Notes under the pieces: model-generated
Told to the model about the DNA's origin: nothing
Database searches by the model: none
Seen by the model: the letters and a program-made list of their open reading frames with translations, nothing else
Shown: piece after piece, positions 1 through 7,942 of the stretch
How the letters are laid out: the number at the start of each line of letters is the position of its first letter
Numbering within the stretch: position 1 is the first letter of the stretch
Translations under genes and position numbers: made by a program
Assembly (NCBI GenBank): GCA_003278465.1
Contig: QCFC01000013.1
Span: 1-55,038, forward strand
Length of the DNA: 55,038 nucleotides
DNA from: Prochlorococcus sp. AG-363-B04
Lineage (GTDB): Bacteria; Cyanobacteriota; Cyanobacteriia; PCC-6307; Cyanobiaceae
Reading direction: 5' to 3'

Positions 1-755
1 AGCTGATCCCCTATTGCCCTATGCAATAAAAACGCCAAAGTTGAAGAGTCTACTCCACCTGACAAGGCAAGTAATACTCTTTTCTGGCCAACTTGCTCTC
101 TAACATTTTTTACAGATTCTTCTAGAAAAGTACTTGTAGTCCAATCAGATTTGCAACCACAAATGTGATATACAAAATTACGTATCATCACCATTCCTTG
201 ATTAGAATGAACTACCTCAGGATGGAATTGAACACCATAAAGACGTTTAGCATGACATGCAATTGCTGCATGAGAAGTATTTAATGTATGAGCAAGACTC
301 ACAAAGTCATTTGGTAAAGTCTTCACCGAATCACCATGGCTCATCCACATTGTCGAACCACTTTCTACATTGATAAGAAGCTCATGAGAGTCATCAACCT
401 CTAAAGGAGCCTTCCCATATTCAGCCATACCAATAGCCCCCTCAACTGTTCCACCAAGCTGATGCACCATCAGTTGCATCCCATAACAAACTCCTAAAAC
501 CGGTATTTGAAGATCCCAAATTGATGAATCACAAATTGGAGCTCCATCTTCATAAACAGAGCTTGGACCACCACTAAGAATGATTCCTTTAGGATTAAGG
601 CGCATCAATTCTTCAGCAGATATCGTGTGACTCAAAACCAAGGAATAGACTTCACACTCGCGAACTCTCCGAGCAATAAGCTCAGAATATTGCGAACCAA
701 AATCAAGAATTAGAATTGAAGGTTTGCGTTGATCATTAAAATTGAAATTAGCCAT
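1..755 (-). CDS. guaA: GMP synthase (glutamine-hydrolysing), N-terminal part, cut by window edge
   Basis: This is the N-terminal 251 residues of GuaA, which converts XMP to GMP using glutamine and ATP, the last step of guanine nucleotide synthesis. The ATG at 755 opens a class I glutamine amidotransferase domain with the start motif [10 protein letters not shown] (residues 14-23), the oxyanion region SGGPSSVY (61-68), the nucleophile Cys90 in GVCYGMQ, and the catalytic His/Glu pair in FHPE. The ATP-pyrophosphatase P-loop LSGGVDSS follows just before the left edge. The rest of the synthetase and the dimerisation domain lie outside the window. It is transcribed leftwards behind cbiD with 60 bp between them, so the two may share a transcript. 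Confidence 0.97.
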   Translation of the reverse strand, partial: MANFNFNDQRKPSILILDFGSQYSELIARRVRECEVYSLVLSHTISAEELMRLNPKGIILSGGPSSVYEDGAPICDSSIWDLQIPVLGVCYGMQLMVHQLGGTVEGAIGMAEYGKAPLEVDDSHELLINVESGSTMWMSHGDSVKTLPNDFVSLAHTLNTSHAAIACHAKRLYGVQFHPEVVHSNQGMVMIRNFVYHICGCKSDWTTSTFLEESVKNVREQVGQKRVLLALSGGVDSSTLAFLLHRAIGDQ

Positions 756-815
756 ATCAGCGAATTACTCTTAGAGGAAAATAACTCTTAAGTCTTAAGA
801 TTAAAGAATTAACCA

Positions 816-1952
816 TTAAGAGTCTTCAAGAGTAACTCCAAAAAAAGATAGATATCTCACACCCAACGGTCCAGCCCACCTTAATCTCCTTTGACGATCA
901 AACAAAACTGAACCAATTTGCATGTCCCATTCGCCATAGCGACTGACATACAAAGAACTTCGCACCTCAACAGTTCTAGCTAAACGTAACCAAAGCTTTT
1001 TTGCCAGACCTGGGTTTTGAGCATTTAGGCAAAGAAAAGCTGAATTCATAGAATCTGTACTACTTAAAATCTTTATAAGACTCAACGGTAATCCCTCTTT
1101 CACTGCAATTGCAATTAAAATCTCTAAACGAGCATCTGCTAAATGATGATGAGTATGAAAAATTCCACCTGCCAATTTAACCAATTTCCCATGATATCCT
1201 AACAAAAGAAGTTTTTTAATGCCTGCTTCAGCGGCAGCTACTAATAAAGGTCCAACCCAATTACCAATCTTAATAATTGGTCGACTATTCAAACCAAATT
1301 GTTTGGCCAGGTTCAGACCATTTTCTCCAATAACTAAAGAAATAAATCCATCAAAATCATTTTTATTACTACAAGTACGTAACTCCTCTAAACTCTTAAC
1401 AAGCTGATCAGGGGAAGCACTCTCTTGCGGTTCAGCCTGAGTACCAATTAAAGCTAAGCCATCAACAACACCAAAAGATGCATTACTAGTTCTGAGAGAT
1501 AAGTCCTTACCTTTTGGAAAAACAATCTCCAGTTCAAGGCAAATATTCTTTGGAAGTAAAGGTTCCAAATTCTTAATCAACAAATCATAGGCAAATCTTG
1601 ATATGCATATATCACCTTCTTCACCAAGAGTACCCACCCCCATTCCTGGAACTAATTTAAGCCAGCCATTTGCAGAGCAAGATAAATCACCATGCAACTC
1701 TTGCATCTGAACACAAGTCCAAATTTCCATTCCTCTAGTGAGATCTAACCCTAAAGAAGAGCAACAATGAGTTATGGCTATAGCTTTTTGGCCGCCAGAT
1801 AAACAAGCCGCCGACTGAACTGAAACCGATACAAGCTCATCATGTTCAGGCAAAATAAGCAACTGATCTTTTGTAAAAGGCTTTCCTAGCAAAACTTCTG
1901 TAGCTGCCTTCGCAGCAGCAGCAACCCACACTGGCAAAGTAAAGCTTTTCAA
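816..1952 (-). CDS. cbiD: Cobalt-precorrin-5B (C1)-methyltransferase CbiD
   Basis: CbiD methylates C1 of cobalt-precorrin-5B in the anaerobic, early-cobalt route to the corrin ring used by cyanobacteria. The product is 378 residues, normal for the family. It opens with the family-typical TLPVWVAAAAKAA stretch and carries internal motifs such as GVGTLGEEGD and a GYHGKLVKLAGG segment. No ATG is available: the frame opens after a TAA eight codons upstream and TTG at 1952 is the best start, giving a protein that begins at the expected place. It is divergent from the aminotransferase gene, 73 bp away, and sits upstream of guaA. Confidence 0.93.
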   Translation of the reverse strand: MKSFTLPVWVAAAAKAATEVLLGKPFTKDQLLILPEHDELVSVSVQSAACLSGGQKAIAITHCCSSLGLDLTRGMEIWTCVQMQELHGDLSCSANGWLKLVPGMGVGTLGEEGDICISRFAYDLLIKNLEPLLPKNICLELEIVFPKGKDLSLRTSNASFGVVDGLALIGTQAEPQESASPDQLVKSLEELRTCSNKNDFDGFISLVIGENGLNLAKQFGLNSRPIIKIGNWVGPLLVAAAEAGIKKLLLLGYHGKLVKLAGGIFHTHHHLADARLEILIAIAVKEGLPLSLIKILSSTDSMNSAFLCLNAQNPGLAKKLWLRLARTVEVRSSLYVSRYGEWDMQIGSVLFDRQRRLRWAGPLGVRYLSFFGVTLEDS

Positions 1953-2025
1953 ATCAGAAAATGATTGCCTTTAAAAGTCCTCTCTAGGTGATTTTTTAAG
2001 ATGACGCATCAATCCATTTAAAAAC

Positions 2026-3174
2026 GTGCAAGAAAAAATCACGCTGATGATCCCTGGACCTACTCCAGTTCCAGAAACAGTACTCAAAGCCATGGCTAGA
2101 CACCCTATCGGCCATCGAACAAGTGAGTTTCAGTCAGTGGTTCAAAAAACAAACAAACAACTGCAATGGTTACATCAAACATCAAACGATGTCCTAGTAA
2201 TCACTGGTAGTGGCACTGCAGCAATGGAAGCAGGCATCATTAATACTCTTAGCCGTGGTAATAAAGTAATTTGCGGCAATAATGGAAAATTTGGTGAACG
2301 CTGGGTCAAAGTCTGCAGTGCCTATGGCTTAGATGTAATAGAAATAAAAGAAACTTGGGGAACCCCTCTTAATACGGAACAATTTCGCAAAATCCTTGAA
2401 GCAGATGAAAATAAAGAAATTAAAGCAGTAATCGTGACACATTCAGAAACATCTACTGGTGTAATAAATGATCTCAAAACTATTAGTAAACATGTCCAGA
2501 ATCACAAATCAGCTTTAACAATTGCAGATTGCGTCACCAGTCTTGGTGCATGCAATGTACCTATGGATGAATGGGGACTGGACGTAATTGCATCAGGATC
2601 TCAAAAAGGCTATATGATGCCACCTGGCCTAAGTTTTGTTGCGATGAGTGACAGAGCCTGGAATGCATATAATGAATCAAATTTACCTAAATTTTATTTA
2701 GACTTAGGTCCATACAGAAAAACCTCAAAAAACAACAGCAATCCATTTACTCCTTCCGTAAATCTCTACTTTGCACTAGAAGCTGCTCTTGAAATGATGC
2801 AATCAGAAGGTCTAGAACAAATCTTTAAACGTCATTCAAGGCATCGTTACGCTACACAAGAAGGAATGAAAGCTATTGGTATGTCTTTATATGCATCCGA
2901 AGGGTATGGAAGTCCTGCAATAACATCAATTTTAACAAAAGATATAGATGCAGAAATAATTCGAAAATTAGTCAAAGATCGTTTCGACATACTTTTAGCA
3001 GGAGGACAAGATCATCTCAAAGGAAAGATCTTTCGGATAGGACATCTTGGATTTGTAAACGATAGAGATATACTTACAGTAATAGCAGCTATAGAAGCAG
3101 TGATGTCATCTTTAGGCATGCATCATGGCAAAGTTGGAGATGGGATAGCTGCTGCAGCTTCAACTCTTCAATAA
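2026..3174 (+). CDS. Serine/alanine-glyoxylate aminotransferase family protein (class V, PLP)
   Basis: This is a 382-residue class V PLP aminotransferase of the alanine/serine-glyoxylate group. In cyanobacteria the family is linked to photorespiration, making glycine from glyoxylate. The N-terminus has the characteristic IPGPTPVPE (residues 9-17). HSETSTG (139-145) and the cofactor Asp168 in IADCVTS precede the PLP lysine, Lys194, in SQKGYMMPPG. The start is GTG at 2026; an ATG at 2047 would remove seven residues and lie just before IPGPTP. Older Prochlorococcus annotations call homologues a soluble hydrogenase subunit, which the PLP motif contradicts. The exact amino donor cannot be read from sequence. 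Confidence 0.92.
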   Translation: MQEKITLMIPGPTPVPETVLKAMARHPIGHRTSEFQSVVQKTNKQLQWLHQTSNDVLVITGSGTAAMEAGIINTLSRGNKVICGNNGKFGERWVKVCSAYGLDVIEIKETWGTPLNTEQFRKILEADENKEIKAVIVTHSETSTGVINDLKTISKHVQNHKSALTIADCVTSLGACNVPMDEWGLDVIASGSQKGYMMPPGLSFVAMSDRAWNAYNESNLPKFYLDLGPYRKTSKNNSNPFTPSVNLYFALEAALEMMQSEGLEQIFKRHSRHRYATQEGMKAIGMSLYASEGYGSPAITSILTKDIDAEIIRKLVKDRFDILLAGGQDHLKGKIFRIGHLGFVNDRDILTVIAAIEAVMSSLGMHHGKVGDGIAAAASTLQ

Positions 3175-3227
3175 ATTTACTCTTAAGCTAAATAATGTAG
3201 AATAAAATTAAATAATTCAAAACTACT

Positions 3228-3299
3228 GCGGGTGTAATTCAGTGGTAGAATGTCAGCTTCCCAAGCTGAACGTCGCCGGTTCAAGTCCGGTCACCCGCT
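3228..3299 (+). tRNA. trnG: tRNA-Gly (anticodon CCC)
   Basis: A complete cloverleaf of 72 nt can be drawn by hand. The acceptor stem GCGGGTG/CACCCGC pairs fully with discriminator T at 3299. The D arm is ATTC/GAAT around AGTGGTA. The anticodon stem TCAGC/GCTGA encloses the loop TTCCCAA, giving anticodon CCC at 3260-3262, which reads GGG. The T arm is GCCGG/CCGGT around TTCAAGT, with one G-T pair. The 3' CCA is not encoded. It stands alone between the aminotransferase and a run of small minus-strand genes. Confidence 0.96.
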
Positions 3300-3341
3300 T
3301 AAATAATAAAAAAAATTTATATCAATTTGTTCTCAAAAAAT

Positions 3342-3566
3342 TCAATTCCTAGGTTTGATCAATTGAAGTACTTGTGGACCTAAGCCTCCTGCTCTCCTTT
3401 CTTGATCCAAAGCTTTAAGAATTAAAGATCCAGCTGAATTCAGATCACCAGCTTCTGCCTGTTCACACGCTGAAGCAAACAAATTATTAGCCTCACTCAA
3501 ATAAACCTCACGCTTATTGGAAGCTGTATTAATTGGAGGAGGTGTTCTTCGAAGGATAGATGTCAA
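3342..3566 (-). CDS. Small conserved protein of unknown function (74 aa)
   Basis: I do not recognise a function. The product is a 74-residue, probably soluble and largely helical protein with an Ala/Glu-rich centre (ASACEQAEAGDLNSAG, roughly residues 31-46) and a C-terminal GGLGPQVLQLIKPR that I believe is conserved in marine picocyanobacteria. The only plausible start is TTG at 3566, because an in-frame TGA lies two codons upstream and there is no ATG. The helix-turn-helix-like middle could be a single TPR-type hairpin, but that is inference. It is the last of a series of small leftward genes (3342-4202) beside the tRNA. Confidence 0.7.
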   Translation of the reverse strand: MTSILRRTPPPINTASNKREVYLSEANNLFASACEQAEAGDLNSAGSLILKALDQERRAGGLGPQVLQLIKPRN

Positions 3567-3697
3567 GACTACTCAAATTATGCCCTTGATTTAATTTTAA
3601 CCTGAATTCCATGCATATCAAACACCATTCATCATCAATTCAAAAAAACCTCAAAGTAAAATTTAATCTCAATTGTTCAGCACAACAATCAAAATTT

Positions 3698-3886
3698 TCA
3701 AGTCCCAGGTTCCTCAATATTTCCTCCCAGGTCCTCAATTTGAGCTCTCAATGATTTTGATCGAATTTGATCACCTTGAGTTTCAGCAACAGCCAGAGCA
3801 AATTCAAGTTTTTCAAGATGATGACCACCTTCAAAAAAAGCCTTACTACTGCTGTATGAGGGGGAGGCAGGAATGGTTGAACCCAT
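3698..3886 (-). CDS. Small conserved protein of unknown function (62 aa)
   Basis: This 62-residue protein has a clear ATG at 3886. It has a disordered Ser/Pro-rich start (GSTIPASPSYSSS), then one amphipathic helical segment containing HHLEKLEFALAVAETQGD, and a short acidic tail. The frame avoids stops and has coding-like composition, unlike the overlapping plus-strand frame at 3673-3888, which is judged a shadow. From memory similar short proteins occur in other Prochlorococcus and marine Synechococcus, but I cannot name a family. It lies 37 bp downstream of the coiled-coil gene at 3924 on the same strand. Confidence 0.65.
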   Translation of the reverse strand: MGSTIPASPSYSSSKAFFEGGHHLEKLEFALAVAETQGDQIRSKSLRAQIEDLGGNIEEPGT

Positions 3887-3923
3887 AATTGCTTTTTTTT
3901 TATTGTGCCATCACAAGAGACCT

Positions 3924-4202
3924 TTATGCTGCAAGCGTGTGTTTTTCCTCAGATAAATCAACCACACACTCTTCAGAAGAAGGACTGATTTCCAAAAGGT
4001 CCTTACATTCTCTTAAAAGATTGTCTACGCCATCAAGAATTTCCAATTCCTCTTTGGGTGGCCGATTTTGAGTCTTCTTAAATTCAAGCTCTAACACTTC
4101 TTGTCTTTGCTCTAGCTTTACCAAACGATGAGATAAGGCATTGATAGTCTGGGCTAAATCTTCAGCAGTACGGGTGATCCGAAAAGAACATGAAGAAGTC
4201 AT
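3924..4202 (-). CDS. Small coiled-coil protein of unknown function (92 aa)
   Basis: The product is a 92-residue acidic protein. Residues about 12-45 show heptad-like spacing of Leu/Ile/Val with Glu and Arg (TINALSHRLVKLEQRQEVLELE), as in a short parallel coiled coil, followed by NRPPKEEL and a second helical part. There is no signal peptide or membrane segment. The ATG at 4202 is preferred over the TTG two codons upstream. It may be a small scaffold or regulator, but no function can be assigned. Confidence 0.6.
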   Translation of the reverse strand: MTSSCSFRITRTAEDLAQTINALSHRLVKLEQRQEVLELEFKKTQNRPPKEELEILDGVDNLLRECKDLLEISPSSEECVVDLSEEKHTLAA

Positions 4203-4208
4203 TATCAA

Positions 4209-4763
4209 AAATGCAACTTAACTAAATAACAACACAAAGATAGAAATGACTCAAGTGCAAAACAACAGGAAGAAAAATATCTACAAACAAAAAGTACTCT
4301 CGCAGCTTAATTGGCTAATCCAACAAGGAACTTCAGAAATTCCTTGTTGCTGGAACAGTTTCTGAAACCTAAACCAAAAAATAATTGACCTTGAATAGCC
4401 CTCTGAACAGAATCTAAAGAAGATGCGATCACAATTGCGCCCCCCCCCTGAAAGGGACACTTGATTCATCAGATAACAATCATTACTAAGGATACTTGTT
4501 TGTCGAGTCATTTCAAGGTATAAATACGAAATTTTTTTTTGCTACTACTTGTAGTTGATGAAAAATTAGTTAGAATAAAATCCATTTTTAGAGACTCATT
4601 AAGACTGACCTAAGCGAGGTTCGATAGACTAACAGTAAAGATTGTATTTTTGTGTTGATTATTATTTTCAAATTTTCTGTAACATATAAAGTAACCATTC
4701 AACTATAAGATCTAGACAAGAGAAATTAAGTAGATACTTTTATAACTGTTAGTAGGTTATCCA
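4209..4763. other. 555-bp interval with only one doubtful small ORF
   Basis: This AT-rich interval separates the leftward small genes from the rightward secreted-protein gene at 4764. Its only coding-like content is the minus-strand frame at 4307-4511 broken at a nine-base C/G tract. The part from 4512 to 4763 shows no convincing ORF, tRNA or strong hairpin. It presumably holds promoters for both flanking directions. Confidence 0.6.
4307..4511 (-). pseudogene. Possible small gene interrupted by a frameshift at a G9 tract
   Basis: Reading leftwards from ATG 4511 the frame runs about 21 codons into nine consecutive G (plus-strand C at 4440-4448). As given, translation continues in a Cys/Phe/Trp-rich, unlikely-looking frame to 4281. 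If one G is removed, the same start leads into a more protein-like frame with Gly-Gly-Gly, then AIVIASSLDSVQ and a hydrophobic end EFLKFLVGLAN before TAA at 4307-4309, a 67-residue product. This could be a sequencing error, a decayed gene, or a slippery tract with a real role. A gene starting at the GTG after the tract (41 residues) is another option. No function is recognised. Confidence 0.35.
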
Positions 4764-5144
4764 ATGTCAACAGAAAAACGTAAGCGAATTGCCTTGACTC
4801 TGGGCATAGTTGGCCTCGGCAGCTTAAATCTACTAGTTTCTAATGCAAACTCTGCAACAAATACCCCAGGAGAAAAAGGTGCACAGATCTATTGCTTCAT
4901 GAGAAATAATGGAAACAGACATGAAGTTAGCTGGAATGCATCCTATGCTCTCATTAAAAGACAAACAAATAGCCTATTTAAAACATCTCCCAAACATGCT
5001 GCTGTAATGATCATCGAATCTGTTGTACAAAATCCAAAAACCTATCCAAATTGCGGGCAATATCTTGGAGATCTCTTTGAAAATAATGAGGTAAAAGCAA
5101 CTCCTATTATACCCAAAAATAATGAAAATCGCTACAATTATTAA
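4764..5144 (+). CDS. Secreted conserved cyanobacterial protein (126 aa)
   Basis: This is a 126-residue exported protein. A Sec-type signal peptide is visible: basic MSTEKRKR, a hydrophobic core (IALTLGIVGLGSLNLLV) and a likely cleavage after SNANSA near residue 31. The mature part has two Cys (in IYCFMRNNG and YPNCGQYL) that could form a disulfide, and conserved-looking HEVSWNASYALIKRQ and HAAVMIIESVVQNP. I believe it belongs to a small family of uncharacterised marine cyanobacterial proteins (DUF6554-like, name from memory and unchecked). Its 3' end overlaps the next ORF, which suggests coupled translation. Confidence 0.75.
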   Translation: MSTEKRKRIALTLGIVGLGSLNLLVSNANSATNTPGEKGAQIYCFMRNNGNRHEVSWNASYALIKRQTNSLFKTSPKHAAVMIIESVVQNPKTYPNCGQYLGDLFENNEVKATPIIPKNNENRYNY

Positions 5145-5535
5145 GCTAAACAATTATTTGATTTATTTAGCTTGCTTGACAAGCATAGTAATCCTTGCTG
5201 GATGTAATTTTAAATCAAAAAAGCTTCAGCAGGAGCTAAATACAATCGACTCTAACCCAGAATGTTTAAAAAAAATTAATCTTTCCTTGCTAGAAAAATC
5301 TATAGAAAAATGCAATAAATTAATTTTGAAAGATACAAAAAATCCAGAATTATTAAGTCACCGTTCATTACTCTATATTCTTGCAGGAAAAAACAAAGAT
5401 GCTTGCAGAGATGTATCTATAGCTTTTGAATTAATCAACAAAAAGAACGTCAATACTAATCCAATGGTTCTGCATGAACTAAAGGTTAGACAAACCTATT
5501 GCAAAGAATTCTTTAAGATTGAAGAGAGAGAATGA
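5122..5535 (+). CDS. Putative lipoprotein with TPR-like repeat (137 aa)
   Basis: The N-terminus is a lipoprotein signal peptide: a hydrophobic stretch (YLIYLACLTSIVI) ending in the lipobox LAGC, so Cys28 is the predicted lipidated residue. The rest is mainly helical with Cys residues near LNTIDSNPEC and IEKC and a TPR-like LLSHRSLLYILAGKNKDACRD pattern. It overlaps the preceding secreted-protein gene by 23 bp, and its end overlaps the convergent helicase gene by 40 bp. No specific function is recognised. An envelope-associated partner of the upstream secreted protein is a reasonable guess. Confidence 0.75.
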   Translation: MKIATIIKLNNYLIYLACLTSIVILAGCNFKSKKLQQELNTIDSNPECLKKINLSLLEKSIEKCNKLILKDTKNPELLSHRSLLYILAGKNKDACRDVSIAFELINKKNVNTNPMVLHELKVRQTYCKEFFKIEERE

Positions 5536-7103
5536 TTGTCAAGAGGGATTTTCTTATCTTGAATTATAAAGTTAATATGTCTCTCTTTTTTGGCTATCAT
5601 TCTATCTACTATCTGATCCGCCAATCCTAATTTAAACCAATAACTAACAAGAGGTCCCTCCATTCCTAATCTATGGCAACGATCCTCTGCCTGATCAACC
5701 TCTCCGGGGGTCCACGGCCTTTCAAGTAAAATCACATGTCGTGCTTTATGCAAGGTAAAACCAAGCCCACCAACTCCATAAGTAGCTAGCAAAAAATTAT
5801 TTTTACCTTCTTGAAAGGCTTTCACAATCGTCTTCCTATCATTTAAATTTTGCAATCCCGTTAACATTTGCCCGCCTATTCGCTGTTGCAGAAGTTTTAA
5901 AGGTTTTATAAAGCAACTAAACAAAACTACTGACTGATTTGCAGCTAAAAGTTCTAAAACGAGAGAAGTCACTGCTGGCAACTTAAATTCCGAAGAAATC
6001 TGACGTAAAGCTGTTAAAGCTACTAAAGATTCTGCTTCAATACATTTTTCACCTTTATTTACTTTATCATGATAATCATCTATGACCAAAGATAACCTAT
6101 GGTTGAAACCTCTGGTTTTTATGGAGTCCAATCTAACTTGATATATTTGCCGTCTTTTAATTGGTAAAGAATATAGCTTAGCTTTTTTTTGACTTAAAAT
6201 ATATGGCTTCAAATCATTGCTAAGTTCTTCTAAGTCATTTGCACCTTTATTGTACCAATACCTTCGACCATTAACTTCCCTCCAGTGACCATCACAAAAT
6301 CTTTTTTCAAATGCCTTTTGATCAAACCCTAATGGATGATCAAGTGCTGCCAATAAAGGAAATAAATTAACTGGTCGACCATTTTTAACTGGTGTCCCAG
6401 ATAATAACCAGATACATCTTAATCGAGGATGTCGAGCTAACCTTAATAATGCTTGTGTCCTACGTGTGTTTAAGGACTGAGCAAAATGAGCCTCATCTAC
6501 TATCAGAATTGCACCCTGAAGGGGTAAATCTCCAGGCAATTTTGCCCAGCTATAAAGAACAATAGGTAAGCCCAAAAAATGAGCCTCTTCTAACCAAAAT
6601 GAATGTAGACTTACTGGTGCAATAACAATCACCTGTACATTTATAGATCTATAAATTGCACGAGCAGCCAACAGAGATGTAAGAGTCTTACCTAAACCCA
6701 TCTCATCCGCTAAAAGAGCTGCTTTTTGCTTTAAAAGCCAACTTGCCCCAAAACGTTGATGTGGAAGAGGAATACGACCATCATCAAGAGAATTTTCAAA
6801 ATCTGCTTTTTTTATAAGCAAACTGTGATCTGGTAATTTTGGTAAAGGTTTTTTCAATAAAACCAACCAATCCGAAAGATCCGAATCTATTAAAAACCTT
6901 GATCCTAATTGGGTTTGTAAGCTCTTAGCAGCAGATAAAGGAAATTGCCACCCCTGATTCCGCCCGCACCAAATTCCTCGGGGCCTAATTTTTCTTAACT
7001 CAGCATGAGTTACAGCGTCAAAAGGAAACGTAATCTGAATCAAACCAGATGAAGTTAAACCAAGTAAACAATTACAAGAAGAAATTGAAAAATTCTCCAA
7101 CAC
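5496..7103 (-). CDS. SNF2-family DNA helicase/translocase (HARP/SMARCAL1-like)
   Basis: This is a compact 535-residue SWI2/SNF2 superfamily 2 ATPase. Visible motifs are PHQRFGASWLL (Q/I region), Walker A DEMGLGKT (133-140), Walker B DEAH (203-206), LSGTPVKNG (motif III, about 235), VGGLGFTLHKA (motif V) and DQAEDRCHRLG (motif VI). The N-terminal about 90 residues contain FPFDAVTHAELRKI and WCGRNQGWQFP, which resemble the HARP element of annealing helicases. Likely roles are DNA repair or remodelling of stalled forks (inference). The start is TTG 7103 or GTG 7106; a TAG lies just upstream. It is divergent from the HNH gene at 7250. Confidence 0.88.
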   Translation of the reverse strand: MLENFSISSCNCLLGLTSSGLIQITFPFDAVTHAELRKIRPRGIWCGRNQGWQFPLSAAKSLQTQLGSRFLIDSDLSDWLVLLKKPLPKLPDHSLLIKKADFENSLDDGRIPLPHQRFGASWLLKQKAALLADEMGLGKTLTSLLAARAIYRSINVQVIVIAPVSLHSFWLEEAHFLGLPIVLYSWAKLPGDLPLQGAILIVDEAHFAQSLNTRRTQALLRLARHPRLRCIWLLSGTPVKNGRPVNLFPLLAALDHPLGFDQKAFEKRFCDGHWREVNGRRYWYNKGANDLEELSNDLKPYILSQKKAKLYSLPIKRRQIYQVRLDSIKTRGFNHRLSLVIDDYHDKVNKGEKCIEAESLVALTALRQISSEFKLPAVTSLVLELLAANQSVVLFSCFIKPLKLLQQRIGGQMLTGLQNLNDRKTIVKAFQEGKNNFLLATYGVGGLGFTLHKARHVILLERPWTPGEVDQAEDRCHRLGMEGPLVSYWFKLGLADQIVDRMIAKKERHINFIIQDKKIPLDNHSLSSILKNSLQ

Positions 7104-7249
7104 CTAAAACTTAAATTACTCTGATGCAAATCTATTCACATGCTTCATCCATATTTTGTGGTCATATTTTTTTGACCGAGTACAAAAAAACCTTAAAACA
7201 TTGACGAAAGTCACAGTCAAGGCAAACTACAAATAACTGAGATGCTCGA

Positions 7250-7681
7250 ATGCATAGCAGGGATGCAGTTTTTTTAGAAGATCTATGTCCCAAATTGCGT
7301 GTTAGAAGATGGAGACAGTCACTTCATGAGCTAACAGGAAAAAGTTGTATTTATTGTGGTAAAACATCCGAATCAATTGACCATGTCCTCCCACGTAGTC
7401 AGGGTGGACTAAGTATTACAGAAAACTGTGTTCCTGCCTGCCTATCCTGTAACGGTGATAAATCGAACAATGACGCTTTTAATTGGTATCGACGTCAACG
7501 GTTTTACGATCCACGAAGAGCAATGGCAATCCGCGCTTGGCTAAAAGGGGACTTGAATCTCGCAATGAAATTATTGGACTGGGTTCATCCAATGAAGAAT
7601 GAATCTTCCAGACACCCTTCAAAAAATAAAGATGCTTCCTTTTGCAGGTCAGATGAAACCCAAATGTTTCAAGCTGCCTAA
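7250..7681 (+). CDS. HNH endonuclease family protein
   Basis: This 143-residue protein has the zinc-supported HNH fold used by many nucleases. It has a CIYC pair (Cys33, Cys36), then SIDHVLPRSQGG (42-53) with the catalytic His45 and Asp44, Asn59 in ITENC, and a second CLSC pair (64, 67) followed by NGDKSNND. After the nuclease core come WYRRQRFYDPRRAMAIRAW and a C-terminal tail that is probably disordered. From memory this single-domain family is widespread and conserved in cyanobacteria, and its substrate is unknown. It is divergently placed to the SNF2 helicase, which suggests but does not show a shared DNA-processing role. Confidence 0.88.
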   Translation: MHSRDAVFLEDLCPKLRVRRWRQSLHELTGKSCIYCGKTSESIDHVLPRSQGGLSITENCVPACLSCNGDKSNNDAFNWYRRQRFYDPRRAMAIRAWLKGDLNLAMKLLDWVHPMKNESSRHPSKNKDASFCRSDETQMFQAA

Positions 7682-7687
7682 CACAAT

Positions 7688-7909
7688 TCACCATACGGAA
7701 CATGCCTCAATAGGGTTATGTCTCTGACAAATCGAAGCTTGTTGCTGAGGACTTTGAGGAACTAAAACAATCACACATGCAACGAAAACTGCAACCAAAG
7801 CAGGGTGAAAGCAAGAGGAAATCGGCTTTCTTACACGAGACCTCAAAAAATGACTTGAAGACAGAATGGACTCACGAAATGCCAAGCCACCTAAGGAAGA
7901 GCTAACCAT
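7688..7909 (-). CDS. Small membrane protein, conserved in picocyanobacteria
   Basis: The product is up to 73 residues with one hydrophobic segment (ALVAVFVACVIVLV, about residues 37-50). A polar tail follows with QQQASICQRHN and a terminal ACSVW, a pattern I recall from short conserved proteins of marine Synechococcus and Prochlorococcus. The two Cys of the tail could pair. The N-terminal about 20 residues look less constrained, so translation may begin at an internal TTG near residue 22 rather than ATG 7909. It is tail-to-tail with the HNH gene (6 bp apart). Confidence 0.6.
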   Translation of the reverse strand: MVSSSLGGLAFRESILSSSHFLRSRVRKPISSCFHPALVAVFVACVIVLVPQSPQQQASICQRHNPIEACSVW

Positions 7910-7942
7910 GGATGCACAGCTCAGAATAATACATTTGTACTC

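Noticed and set aside
785-823. Inverted repeat ACTCTTAA/TTAAGAGT between guaA and cbiD
   Set aside because: The arms are short, the spacer is long and there is no U-tract, so it is not called a terminator.
3673-3888. Plus-strand ORF of 71 codons
   Set aside because: It is a shadow of the minus-strand small gene at 3698-3886, which has a clear ATG and better composition.
4440-4448. Double-glycine bacteriocin precursor at the G tract
   Set aside because: As a full claim it fails: the frame is broken as given, the leader is poorly matched beyond the -4 position and no export/protease gene is nearby. It is kept only as one option in the finding.
7160-7177. Short palindrome GGTCA/TGACC between the SNF2 and HNH genes
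   Set aside because: A 5-bp arm with an A/T loop is too short to call an operator.
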